This document shows, one piece after another, positions 52,211-60,599 of a stretch of 64,000 nucleotides of DNA. Positions within the stretch are counted from its first letter, which is position 1, and each line of letters starts with the position of its first letter. The notes below the pieces were generated by a model. The model saw nothing but the letters and a program-made list of their open reading frames with translations, did no database searches and was not told the origin of the DNA. The stretch is from CBDHFQ01 sp965262565. Its GTDB lineage: Bacteria > Bacteroidota > Bacteroidia > J057. The position numbers and the translations under genes are program-made. The stretch covers positions 124,001 through 188,000 of the forward strand of contig CBDHFQ010000017.1 in assembly GCA_965262565.1 (NCBI GenBank). The letters are read 5' to 3'.

Positions 52211-53653
52211 TCAATTTATCATATCAGGACTTAACTTTCTGACTTTGACACTTCTGAAGTGTACTTCATCTCCATGATCTTGTAGTAAGATATGGCCGCT
52301 CTGCCAGGATCCAAATCCTTCCCATTTTTCATATTTACTTCGAGCTACTAACGCGAGAAACGCCTGATTTCCCCTTTCATATTCTAGCACTTTTCTTCCA
52401 TTCAACCAGTGCTCTACATGTGCTCCTTTGAATAATTCAGGATCTTCCCGTTCGCTTTTGGCCCAACTATCCACTCGTGTACCACTCACCACTATTCTGG
52501 CATGGTTCCATTCACCTATAGCACGTGGGTTCTTTCTCTCACTGGCAGGAATTAAATCGTAGAGAGAAGCAATAGTTCTGTTTCCATCTGCTCCTTGCTT
52601 AGCATCAGGGTGTTTTTCATCGTCCAATATCTGATATTCCAATCCTATCGCTGATGCATCTGAGCCATATTGTTCGGTGATAAAATATTTAATTCCACTA
52701 TTTGCTCCTTCCGTCAACTTAAAATCAACTTGAAATTCAAACATACTGAACTCTTCTTTCGAGACAATATCTCCCCCATTTCCTGATTCTGCTCCATCAG
52801 ACTTTTCAACGACAATGCTTCCATCTTTAATTTGCCATCCTCTCTCAGGAAAACGTTCTTTACCTGCACCTCTCCAGCCATTGAAAGATTCTCCATCAAA
52901 TAACAATTTCCATCCCTGAGCTCTTTCTTGTGGAGATAAATGATTGGGAATTAGATTGATCACATGGGTATTGGTCCAGGGGGTGGGAACGAGATGTTCA
53001 GTTTGGATTTTAATATTTCTCCACATCACTTCTTTACCTAATTGGCTTTCATTGTTAATACTGTGAACTTGCAAAGCGATAAATCCTTCGGGAGTCATAT
53101 CATCTATAAGATCTGCACAAGGTATTCCATTTATCCAGGTTCTGATAGAATTTCCAATTGCTTCTATTCTGTAATGGTTCCACTCATTATTTTTGAAAGC
53201 TTTTCTACCTTCGGGGTTGACAGATAACGGATACAACCACCCTCTTCTCGCTTCATCATATAATCCTCCACTCCATGCCCTCTGTGAAGGATCTATTTCC
53301 ACCTGATATCCATGAACTCTTCCTTCTCTATATTCAGGAAGACTATTGGATCGAATTTGTATACCAGAATTCATAGCTGGATCCACTTTTAGCTCAAGCT
53401 CAAGAATAAAATCTCCATAATTTTTTTCTGTCGCTAAAAATGTGTTAGGGGAATTCATTACGGTAGTACCTACAATCATTCCATCTTCTACGCGGTAAGA
53501 GGCGGAACCATTGAGAATTTTCCAACCTTCCAGATCTTTACCATTAAAAAGGTCTGACCAAGTCTCTACGTTTGGAGACGACAAATCCGTACTCCACGAG
53601 ATAAATACGAAAAATGATAGGGTTAATAGCGTCGAAATAGTGTAGTGTCGCAT
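52211..53653 (-). CDS. Exported protein with two DUF1080 (concanavalin-like) domains
   Basis: A 480-residue exported protein, signal peptide of about 22 residues. It carries two copies of the DUF1080 domain, a laminin-G-like beta-sandwich also called 3-keto-disaccharide hydrolase domain: the first from about 30 to 215 (LFNGKDLEGWKILNGSASYRV, MNSGIQIRS, WNHYRIEA), the second from about 245 to 475 (LLFDGESFNGWRGAG, ANSGIKYFI, EWNHARIVVSG). Proteins with this domain cleave 3-keto-glucosides or bind sugars. A protein with two copies is a common Bacteroidota form. It has no T9SS domain, so is probably periplasmic. Confidence 0.88.
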   Translation of the reverse strand: MRHYTISTLLTLSFFVFISWSTDLSSPNVETWSDLFNGKDLEGWKILNGSASYRVEDGMIVGTTVMNSPNTFLATEKNYGDFILELELKVDPAMNSGIQIRSNSLPEYREGRVHGYQVEIDPSQRAWSGGLYDEARRGWLYPLSVNPEGRKAFKNNEWNHYRIEAIGNSIRTWINGIPCADLIDDMTPEGFIALQVHSINNESQLGKEVMWRNIKIQTEHLVPTPWTNTHVINLIPNHLSPQERAQGWKLLFDGESFNGWRGAGKERFPERGWQIKDGSIVVEKSDGAESGNGGDIVSKEEFSMFEFQVDFKLTEGANSGIKYFITEQYGSDASAIGLEYQILDDEKHPDAKQGADGNRTIASLYDLIPASERKNPRAIGEWNHARIVVSGTRVDSWAKSEREDPELFKGAHVEHWLNGRKVLEYERGNQAFLALVARSKYEKWEGFGSWQSGHILLQDHGDEVHFRSVKVRKLSPDMIN

Positions 53654-53750
53654 GGCGATTATGGGTTAGATTCCGATTAATATACGTATACTCTATAATG
53701 AAGAGAAGATCTAACACTATTTCTACTCAAAAATCCAGAAAAAATGAATT

Positions 53751-55019
53751 TTACAGTCCAGGTTTGGCAACTAATAATGTTTCTCCCGCAGTAACCTTTC
53801 TCATTCCTTCTACATCGAGGGTAAAAACGGATACATAGTATAGAGAGGTACTCCATTCTGACACATCAAGATCGAACACATTTTCGCCCATTTTCAAAAC
53901 AAACTCTTTTCTAAGCATTTCCTGAAGGTGACTATTTACCACGATCAGGTTAGCTATTCCTGATACTTTAGACTGAATATTTATTTGAGTCACTGTTTCT
54001 GCTGGATTGGGAATGAAAGTTATCATTATTTCTCCATCATCCATTGGCATTTCAGGCATAGGGTCTGGCATAGGGTCTGGATCCGGTTCTGGGCCAGGCT
54101 CAGGATCTGGATTTGGATTTGGATTTGGATTAGAACCATCGGCTTCTACGGGTATGATAAGGACATCAGAGGTAATAGATTCACCAGCAGAACTTATACC
54201 TCTTAGTCTGTAAAAAACGGTATCTACTGGTTGTTCATCATCTGTATAATTATAGGTACGTCCCTGATCACTAGTACCAGCTCCGGGAATGACATCTATG
54301 GTGGCAAAACTTTGCCCATCATCACTCCGCTCGATTTCGAATTGTTGATTATCTACTTCCTGAAGCGTTTTCCACCTTAGCCTTACTAATCCATCAGCAT
54401 CCACATTAGCCTCAAAAAATTCAAATTCAATCTCAAAAGAAGAGTTTATGATCTGTTCGTTGGTGGCTAGCTGGGCTAAATAAACATAATCCCCTTGATT
54501 CGTCAAATCCCTGTTAGCAGCTACACTTGCAGCATAAAACGTTACCTCACCTGTTCCTGATGGAGGTGCGGTCCAATTAAACGACCACGCATTGATATCT
54601 TTACTGTCGATACCGTCTATCGTATGAGTAATAAATTCCTTCCTGCTTGCCAGAGTAACTGTTTTAAACTGTGTTCTTGCAGGGTCAGTAACCTCCATTG
54701 CTCCTACACTTTCATTCGCTGAAGTTCCATATGAACTAATTTCGAATCCAAATCTTTCTATGTCTTTTTGCTGAATCTGAACCCGGATTTCATAGGTTTC
54801 GCCAGGAGTATAACCTAACTCAGGTATATTAGCCGCGATCACTAATTCCCCTTCTCCAGCGTCCACAGCAAATGAATTATGGCAAGCCGTACAATTCGCT
54901 TCCCCTGGAGCTCCTGAGAAATTAGTCTGTGCCCCTCTGGAATTAGAGGTTAAATCTGTGATCAACATATGAAAAAATAACAGACTAAATATACATAGAC
55001 CGAGGGTAAAGTGCTTCAT
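53751..55019 (-). CDS. T9SS-type exported protein, choice-of-anchor V domain with CxxCH motif
   Basis: A 422-residue exported protein. After a signal peptide comes the choice-of-anchor V domain: NFSGAPGEANCTACHNSF (residues 33-50, C43, C46, H47), and GYTPGETYEIRVQIQQK with the closing YVYLAQLATNEQ near residue 160. The CxxCH motif could bind heme, as in c-type cytochromes, although the domain's motif may be only a metal or structural site. A fibronectin-like region follows (LRWKTLQEVDNQQFEIERSDDG), then an NPNPDPEP-type repeated linker from simple DNA repeats at about 54060-54130, and a sorting-domain-like end (FIPNPAETVTQINIQS). It is a paralogue of the next gene upstream. Confidence 0.85.
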   Translation of the reverse strand: MKHFTLGLCIFSLLFFHMLITDLTSNSRGAQTNFSGAPGEANCTACHNSFAVDAGEGELVIAANIPELGYTPGETYEIRVQIQQKDIERFGFEISSYGTSANESVGAMEVTDPARTQFKTVTLASRKEFITHTIDGIDSKDINAWSFNWTAPPSGTGEVTFYAASVAANRDLTNQGDYVYLAQLATNEQIINSSFEIEFEFFEANVDADGLVRLRWKTLQEVDNQQFEIERSDDGQSFATIDVIPGAGTSDQGRTYNYTDDEQPVDTVFYRLRGISSAGESITSDVLIIPVEADGSNPNPNPNPDPEPGPEPDPDPMPDPMPEMPMDDGEIMITFIPNPAETVTQINIQSKVSGIANLIVVNSHLQEMLRKEFVLKMGENVFDLDVSEWSTSLYYVSVFTLDVEGMRKVTAGETLLVAKPGL

Positions 55020-55040
55020 AATCTACATTACCTAAGACAA

Positions 55041-55069
55041 AGTATTGGAGAATCAGGTTCTCCAATACT
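55041..55069 (-). terminator. Long hairpin after the second choice-of-anchor V gene
   Basis: A 12-bp perfect stem AGTATTGGAGAA / TTCTCCAATACT with a 5-base loop. On the minus strand it is followed by TTGTCTT, a weak T-run, which fits a terminator of the gene ending at 55184. Confidence 0.55.
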
Positions 55070-55183
55070 AAATTATTTGAAAATATGAACTACATGTTTT
55101 ATAACGAAAAAATTAATATTTTCATATACACCTGTAATTGTTTTTTCCAATCACATGAATGTACTTTATTGAGACTTATTCTG

Positions 55184-56440
55184 TTACTTCTGTAAAACAG
55201 GCAAGCCGATTCTACTTTTCCTCTTACTCCAGAAGTTGAAGTCCAGATTATTGACCAATCCATTTCCATCAGCATCTACCGATATGTATGCATCTATAGT
55301 AGCCGCATCGATCGCCCATGCATTGAAATCCAAATTATTTACCAGTCCATTCTGGTCGAAGTCTCCACTATACATGACATATACATCATTCACTCTTTCT
55401 AACTGATCTCTTCCACTTGCTCTGCTTTCATCTTCTGTAAAATCAAATAAGGCAGGAGTTGTAGCTGATAGTAGTACAGGAACATTACTCATAACAGCCA
55501 TATGATTTCTATGATACACAGCAATGTAATACTCCCCTTCTTCTAACTCGTCAAAAGCGAGTAAGTCTTCATGCTCCGCATCTCTAATCATTCCATCAGG
55601 AGATACAAAAGCTGCTTTTTGAGTAATAATACTCGCAGGGTCATCTTTATCTCTTAATTCAACAAATACCCAATCGACGATATTCGCCTTGTCCTGAATG
55701 AGTTGTTCTACTCCATTATAATTAAAGGGAGGAGAATTGAATGGTTGGTCCAATGGTAACAGGTCATTTTCCACCAGTGCAGTACGCATGAGGACATCTC
55801 CATTTGCCAGATATCCTTCTAATAATACTTTTACCTGTATTTTAACTGAATCAGAAGGGGCAGGAACATTTTCAACTTCCTCTATGCCTAATTGTGCAGT
55901 ATAAACATAATCTCCCTGATTTGAAGAGTCTTTATTAGCAGCTACAGATGCGACATAAAATATTACCTTACCGGTACCAGAGTCCGGAGCTGTCCAGTTG
56001 ACTTCCCATTCATTTTCATCTGGACTTTCGATCCCATCCTTGGTGTGGGTGATGTAGGTAGAAGTAGTAGCAAGTGTAAGTGTTTTGATTTGGGTTCGAA
56101 TTGAATCTGTCAGTTCAAATGTACCGATACTGGTAGCAGATGCTTCACTTTGAGAAGACAACTGGAAGCCAAACCGAGGTCTATCCTTTTGACTCACGGA
56201 TACTTGAATTTCATAGGTTTCTCCAGGAATATATCCACTGGCAGGAATGTTTGAGGATAGGGTCAATTCTCCATCTCCTGAGTTAAGAGGAAAGGAGCTG
56301 TGACAAGCGGAACAATTAGATTCTCCGGGTGCACCAGAAAATCCTTCAGGGGCTCCGGAAGAAATAGAAATCAAATCATTAACGAGAAGCAGGATAAAAA
56401 ATAGTGAAAAAATAAACAGGGTTAGAGTAAAGTTCTTCAT
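55184..56440 (-). CDS. Exported protein, choice-of-anchor V domain plus dockerin-like repeats
   Basis: A 418-residue paralogue of its downstream neighbour. The first 190 residues align along their length: the signal peptide, FSGAPGESNCSACHSSF (C43, C46, H47 again), GYIPGETYEIQVSV, DGIESPDENEWEVNWTAP and QGDYVYTAQLGIEE. After that the two differ. This one has a beta domain (VKVLLEGYLANGDVLM, MTALVEND-type) and ends with two dockerin-like Asp/Asn-rich repeats, DFDQNGLVNNLDFNAW and DADGNGLVNNLDFNFW, likely to bind calcium. I see no T9SS sorting domain. The pair suggests duplication followed by swapping of the C-terminal parts. Confidence 0.85.
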   Translation of the reverse strand: MKNFTLTLFIFSLFFILLLVNDLISISSGAPEGFSGAPGESNCSACHSSFPLNSGDGELTLSSNIPASGYIPGETYEIQVSVSQKDRPRFGFQLSSQSEASATSIGTFELTDSIRTQIKTLTLATTSTYITHTKDGIESPDENEWEVNWTAPDSGTGKVIFYVASVAANKDSSNQGDYVYTAQLGIEEVENVPAPSDSVKIQVKVLLEGYLANGDVLMRTALVENDLLPLDQPFNSPPFNYNGVEQLIQDKANIVDWVFVELRDKDDPASIITQKAAFVSPDGMIRDAEHEDLLAFDELEEGEYYIAVYHRNHMAVMSNVPVLLSATTPALFDFTEDESRASGRDQLERVNDVYVMYSGDFDQNGLVNNLDFNAWAIDAATIDAYISVDADGNGLVNNLDFNFWSKRKSRIGLPVLQK

Positions 56441-56806
56441 TTAATGTAGCTGTTTAAATATGGAATTAACCTGGCTAAGCGATTAGAATAACATTTGGTG
56501 GGGCTAAGACATATAATTACTTGAATAGATAACGCTTGCAGAATAGGAAATCATATTTTTCACTGGCCCGACAACTCTGGATTTGAGGGTTTTTCATCTA
56601 ATATACATGTAATGAGAAAGCGCATTTTAATTAAACAATTCTTTAAAGATGTATCTTGGACCTAAGCATATAGCTTGATAATTCTGATTGACAATTAGTT
56701 ACACAGAACTTTGAACATCTAAAATATTTGCAAGCTAGAGTTACTTGTCTTTTCTTTGAGATTAATTTTGTATCATGATTAAACTTTAATAAAAACCTTT
56801 TTACGT
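56441..56806. other. 366-bp divergent intergenic region
   Basis: No gene is seen. It must hold the promoters of the choice-of-anchor V gene and the NSS transporter. A perfect TAATTTTG box at 56763-56770 fits the transporter promoter, but I find no TTG at the correct distance. The rest is AT-rich without clear repeats. Confidence 0.5.
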
Positions 56807-58195
56807 ATGGCTGTTAGAGGAGGATTTAACTCTCGTTTAGGATTCGTAGCTGCTGCTGCTGGCTCAGCAGTGGGTCTGGGAAATATTTGGAGATTTCCTT
56901 ATGAAGCTGGCCAAAATGGTGGAGCTGCATTTCTATTAATCTATCTTGTTTGGATCCTTTTAATAGGGTTCCCTGTAATGGTGGGGGAAATTACCATAGG
57001 AAGGGCTACTACCTCTAACCCATATGGCGCCTATAGAAAGTTAGGAGGAAAGAACTGGGCATTATTAGGCTTATTCGGTATTTTTTGTGGGGTTATGATC
57101 TTGTCTTTCTACAATGTAGTCGCAGGCTGGGCTTTTGGATATTTTATACAAATTGTGTTTGGAGACATACTTACTTTTGATAGCGACAATTTTGGTCCTT
57201 TTTTCTCTACTTATATTTCAGATGTTTCAGATAATTTTCTTTACTCTCTGATGTTTATGGTAATCACAGCCTTCATCGTATATAGAGGAGTCCAAAAAGG
57301 GATAGAGACAGCTTCGAAAATCCTTATGCCTTTTCTGTTTGCTCTACTCATAGGGCTCATCATATATGCTTGTACGTTGGAAAATGCAATGAAGGGAGTC
57401 GCATTTTATCTTCTACCTGACTTTAGTAAACTTAGCCTTCAGACGATTTATTCGGCCTTAGGACAAGCCTTTTTTTCATTATCCCTTGGTATGGGAGCAC
57501 TTATAACTTATGGATCATACATAAACAAAAAAGAGAATATTGTTAATGCTACAGCTATAGTCGTTATGGCTGATGTGGCTGTGGCATTTCTTGCCGGATT
57601 AATGATCTTTCCATTGGTATTTTCTCAGGGCCTGGAACCTGGTCAGGGTCCGGGATTAGTATTTGTTACCCTTCCACAGATTTTTCAAACCATGGGACCA
57701 TTATTAGGAAAATTAATAGGTGGTGGATTCTTTTTATTGCTAAGTGTTGCAGCTTTGACTTCTACTATCTCCTTATTAGAGGTACCAGTATCATATTTCG
57801 TAGATGAACTGAAATGGCCCCGACAGAGATCCGCCATTATTCTGGCGACTATTACCTTTTTAATTGGGGTTCCCAGCATGTTATCTAATGGAGCCGTGGA
57901 AGGCCTTTCTTCATTTATTTACTATGACGGTAGATTGAAAAGCTTTATGGATTTAATTGAAGATATGTTCCTGAACCTCGGGCTCCCTTTAGGAGGTTTT
58001 TTGATGAGTATATTTATCTCAACTAAATGGAAGACCCATCAGCTGGCTAAGGAAATTTCATCTGGTTACCCTAACTTCGTGGGTTCGGCTTCGCAAAGAT
58101 TTATCAATCTAGTCATCGTTTATATTGCCCCAATTATGTTGGGATCTATCTTTGTAGTGACTGTTTACCAAAAATTTATCCTGGGAATCATGTAG
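56807..58195 (+). CDS. Sodium-dependent NSS-family transporter
   Basis: A 462-residue inner-membrane symporter of the neurotransmitter:sodium family (SNF), probably importing amino acids or amines with Na+. The first helix GSAVGLGNIWRFPYEAGQNGG (residues 14-34) is the family signature with the unwound ion-binding part, followed by AFLLIYLVWILLIGFPVMVGEI. Further motifs are FFSLSLGMGALITYGSYI near 228-245 and AALTSTISLLEVPVSYFVDE, where the second Na+ site lies. About eleven to twelve helices fit in the length, typical for bacterial members. The substrate cannot be told. It is transcribed alone. Confidence 0.95.
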   Translation: MAVRGGFNSRLGFVAAAAGSAVGLGNIWRFPYEAGQNGGAAFLLIYLVWILLIGFPVMVGEITIGRATTSNPYGAYRKLGGKNWALLGLFGIFCGVMILSFYNVVAGWAFGYFIQIVFGDILTFDSDNFGPFFSTYISDVSDNFLYSLMFMVITAFIVYRGVQKGIETASKILMPFLFALLIGLIIYACTLENAMKGVAFYLLPDFSKLSLQTIYSALGQAFFSLSLGMGALITYGSYINKKENIVNATAIVVMADVAVAFLAGLMIFPLVFSQGLEPGQGPGLVFVTLPQIFQTMGPLLGKLIGGGFFLLLSVAALTSTISLLEVPVSYFVDELKWPRQRSAIILATITFLIGVPSMLSNGAVEGLSSFIYYDGRLKSFMDLIEDMFLNLGLPLGGFLMSIFISTKWKTHQLAKEISSGYPNFVGSASQRFINLVIVYIAPIMLGSIFVVTVYQKFILGIM

Positions 58196-58365
58196 TCGAA
58201 TCTAAATTTTAAAAAATTATTAAGCGTAACCGAAATAACCTTCTGAATAAAAATACGTTTATGAAGAGAATTTTGAAAGCGCCCTCCTCTGGTTAACAAA
58301 TCACTTTTAGCTGAATATTAATAAATTCCATTGGTAATTTAATTTTTCAATAAACCAAGTATCAA

Positions 58366-58373
58366 TATATTTG
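58366..58373 (+). promoter_or_regulatory. Possible promoter box of the 58.5-63 kb cluster
   Basis: TATATTTG matches TAnnTTTG completely and lies 100 bases before the first start. The upstream partner box at the right distance is only TTT, so the call is weak. Confidence 0.35.
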
Positions 58374-58472
58374 TCTGAAAAACCGTTTTTTATAACTTGA
58401 GCTCGAATTTTCCAATAAGTAAATCTATTTTTAATGCGGTATCAAATGTTAACTACCTTTCACGCTTTCTCC

Positions 58473-59093
58473 ATGAAAACTTTGCTTTGGCTAATCCCAG
58501 TACTATTTTTTGCTTTTACAAGTTGTAAAGGAAAAAAGGAAGTAGTAGAAGCTCCAAAGGAGCAAACCGATAATGCCCAGGCTGCACAAATTGCCAAGGC
58601 AAAAGCAGCATTACAGGCCTTATTAAATGAACCTCCTGCAACGAGTTTTCCCATTCTTGAAGATAAAGAAAGAAGGTTTGCTGAAGTAAAGGCGATGGGT
58701 ATAAGAGATGCAGAAGTGTATGCACTCATTCAGCAAGTAGAAGCTAAACTAGCTAAAGAAAGAGCAGACCTGGAAGCAGCTGAGGCAGCTAAGCGAAATC
58801 AACAAATGGCATATGATCAGTTGAATTCCGCGTTTAACGGTATTGCAGGATCAGGTAATCCAAATATTGCAAATGCGAAAATAGACGAAATACTTCGGCA
58901 GTTTTCTTCACCAGAATCCCCTGTTTTGTTAGTATTTTATCAAGAAAATGGTCAAAAAGATTACGACAGACCTACCACTATTTTAAAGTACCTTAATTAT
59001 CTTAAAGACCAGGGAAAAAACCCAAACCGCGTGGAAAAAATCGTATATGACGCCAGCGGAAAGATCCAAGAATTAGAACTCGTAAAAAGATAA
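58473..59093 (+). CDS. Lipoprotein with coiled-coil segment, unknown
   Basis: A 206-residue lipoprotein; starting at the ATG 58473 gives a proper signal with lipobox Cys at residue 18 (LFFAFTSC). The frame is open 39 bases further upstream, but that extension would spoil the signal. The mature part is Ala/Lys/Glu-rich and helical (QIAKAKAALQALLNE, VEAKLAKERADLEAAEAAKRNQ) and is probably a coiled coil, followed by a small alpha-beta domain (PVLLVFYQENGQKDYDRPTT, IVYDASGKIQELELVKR). I do not recognise the family. It is the first of four closely packed genes, two bases before the next, all for exported proteins. Confidence 0.7.
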   Translation: MKTLLWLIPVLFFAFTSCKGKKEVVEAPKEQTDNAQAAQIAKAKAALQALLNEPPATSFPILEDKERRFAEVKAMGIRDAEVYALIQQVEAKLAKERADLEAAEAAKRNQQMAYDQLNSAFNGIAGSGNPNIANAKIDEILRQFSSPESPVLLVFYQENGQKDYDRPTTILKYLNYLKDQGKNPNRVEKIVYDASGKIQELELVKR

Positions 59094-59095
59094 CA

Positions 59096-59686
59096 ATGAA
59101 AAATTTTCGAATTGTCCTGAGCGGCATTACTTTATTTAGTTTATTTAGTCTGCATCTAGTTGCTCAAACTGGGAACCCTCCCACTATTAGTCCACAACGT
59201 AAACAAGCTATTGATTCATTAGCATTGGAAAAGGTTAAGGACCTTAGTAAGTATATCAGCATCATAGGAAATAAACAAACTCCATTTTCTGAGGCGAACA
59301 GGGTAATAGAACGTGCTGTAGAACTATTTGCTGATGGAAGTGAAATAGGAGTTTCCAGTCTCAATCGCCCGGACATTATTTATTACCAGATAAGAAATTA
59401 TTTTGAGCATTTAATGGCTCTAAATTATGATAGAGTCACTATTAAATGGTACAACATTCAGTATATAAGCGACTTGGAGCTTCAGCCTGATGGTCGTTAT
59501 GTTGGTGTGATCACTATATTTCAACGCTTTGAAGGAACAACAGACGATGGGTTAAACTACATGGATACAACGAAGAAGGATATCACCGTTTATGTTGAAC
59601 GCAAAAGAACTCAAATAAGTGGTAGAGTGATTGAATTCTGGGATGTATTATTAGGAGATATTAGAGTAACTGAAACCACTCAATGA
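59096..59686 (+). CDS. Secreted protein, unknown (NTF2-like fold possible)
   Basis: A 196-residue exported protein with a signal peptide of about 23 residues (LFSLHLVAQT). The C-terminal part (VTIKWYNIQYISDLELQPDG, GVITIFQRFEGT, KKDITVYVERKRTQISGRVI) is a run of beta strands whose order could fit an NTF2/SnoaL-like cone, with the preceding helices holding SEANRVIERAVELFADGSEI. That reading is only a suggestion. It has no sorting domain, so would be periplasmic. It is tightly linked to both neighbours, with a two-base gap before it and a four-base ATGA overlap after it. Confidence 0.65.
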   Translation: MKNFRIVLSGITLFSLFSLHLVAQTGNPPTISPQRKQAIDSLALEKVKDLSKYISIIGNKQTPFSEANRVIERAVELFADGSEIGVSSLNRPDIIYYQIRNYFEHLMALNYDRVTIKWYNIQYISDLELQPDGRYVGVITIFQRFEGTTDDGLNYMDTTKKDITVYVERKRTQISGRVIEFWDVLLGDIRVTETTQ

Positions 59687-60555
59687 ACATATTTTTTCAA
59701 CGCCTGTTAAGCTGCTTATTCTTAAGCACTTTAACAGGCGTTTATAGTCAACATTTTGGTGAAACCCTTGGAGGTGAAGCCGTTCTCTTTGCCGAAACAA
59801 AGCAGGTAAATCAATTCTTTCGGAGATTTAACAGTGAAGAAGCTCCAAACGGAACACGCTATTACCCAAATGATAGCCTTTATCACGATAATAATGTCAG
59901 AAGACAGTACATACCTGAGCTATTTGACAAATCAAATCCCTACCTGAACAAAACTGTTCAAAGAAAATTTATACGAGAGGTAACCGATAGTTCTCCTTTT
60001 TATTTGAGCTTTCATGGAGGCCACTGGTTCGCAGAAGTTCAAGGACTGTTTCTTTATGAAGGAGAAGAGGTGGAAGCAATCCTTTTTTTACAATTAGAAG
60101 AAGTGGAAGTAGGTTCCAAATGGGTTCTGTTTGACGTTTCATTTCCTCCTTTAAAAGATCCTGCAGTAAAAAATACGCTTCCACCGGTGGAACAACTGCC
60201 GTGGGAAAGGCCTAAATTACCTCCAGGTAAATTTATGCATCCTCTAAGTCATGAACTTTCATTCATGAACTTGAATAAAGTTTTCAACGATAATCGCCAT
60301 TTATATCACTACGCCTCACAAAATAGCTCATCTGCTGATTTAAAGCGATTTTTGTATCTTTGCAGAAAATACAGAGTCAGATTCCAAACCATTCGCCAGG
60401 TAAAATTTCACTTTTTCCAAATAAATGGATGGTACTTTGAATTAGCAAAATTTACCCGTTCTGGTTTAAACAGGGGATGGCTAATTTCTTCTTTGAGTGA
60501 AGTGACCGAAAGTGAAAAGAACCGCCTCAAGCAATATATATTCAGGAAATTATGA
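59683..60555 (+). CDS. Secreted protein, unknown
   Basis: A 290-residue exported protein overlapping the previous gene by four bases, with a signal peptide near residues 1-22 (LFLSTLTGVYSQH). It is rich in Phe, Tyr and Arg and seems mixed alpha-beta: TKQVNQFFRRFNSEE, then LFLYEGEEVEAILFLQLEEVEVGSKWVLFDVSF (seen as two strands), and the closing YFELAKFTRSGLNRGWLISS. I do not recognise the family. Its middle part resembles its upstream neighbour in having a strand pair followed by a W-x-V-F-D-V type turn. Co-translation suggests that the two proteins form a complex. Confidence 0.65.
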   Translation: MNIFFQRLLSCLFLSTLTGVYSQHFGETLGGEAVLFAETKQVNQFFRRFNSEEAPNGTRYYPNDSLYHDNNVRRQYIPELFDKSNPYLNKTVQRKFIREVTDSSPFYLSFHGGHWFAEVQGLFLYEGEEVEAILFLQLEEVEVGSKWVLFDVSFPPLKDPAVKNTLPPVEQLPWERPKLPPGKFMHPLSHELSFMNLNKVFNDNRHLYHYASQNSSSADLKRFLYLCRKYRVRFQTIRQVKFHFFQINGWYFELAKFTRSGLNRGWLISSLSEVTESEKNRLKQYIFRKL

Positions 60556-60599
60556 TTTCCTTTGAGGCCTAGTTAGTCTTAACCTAAAGAAAAGACACT

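Noticed and set aside
54007..54213. Plus-strand Gly/Ser-rich ORF opposite the Pro-rich linker
   Set aside because: It is the antisense reading of the simple repeat encoding the NPNPDPEP linker; no start signals and no family.
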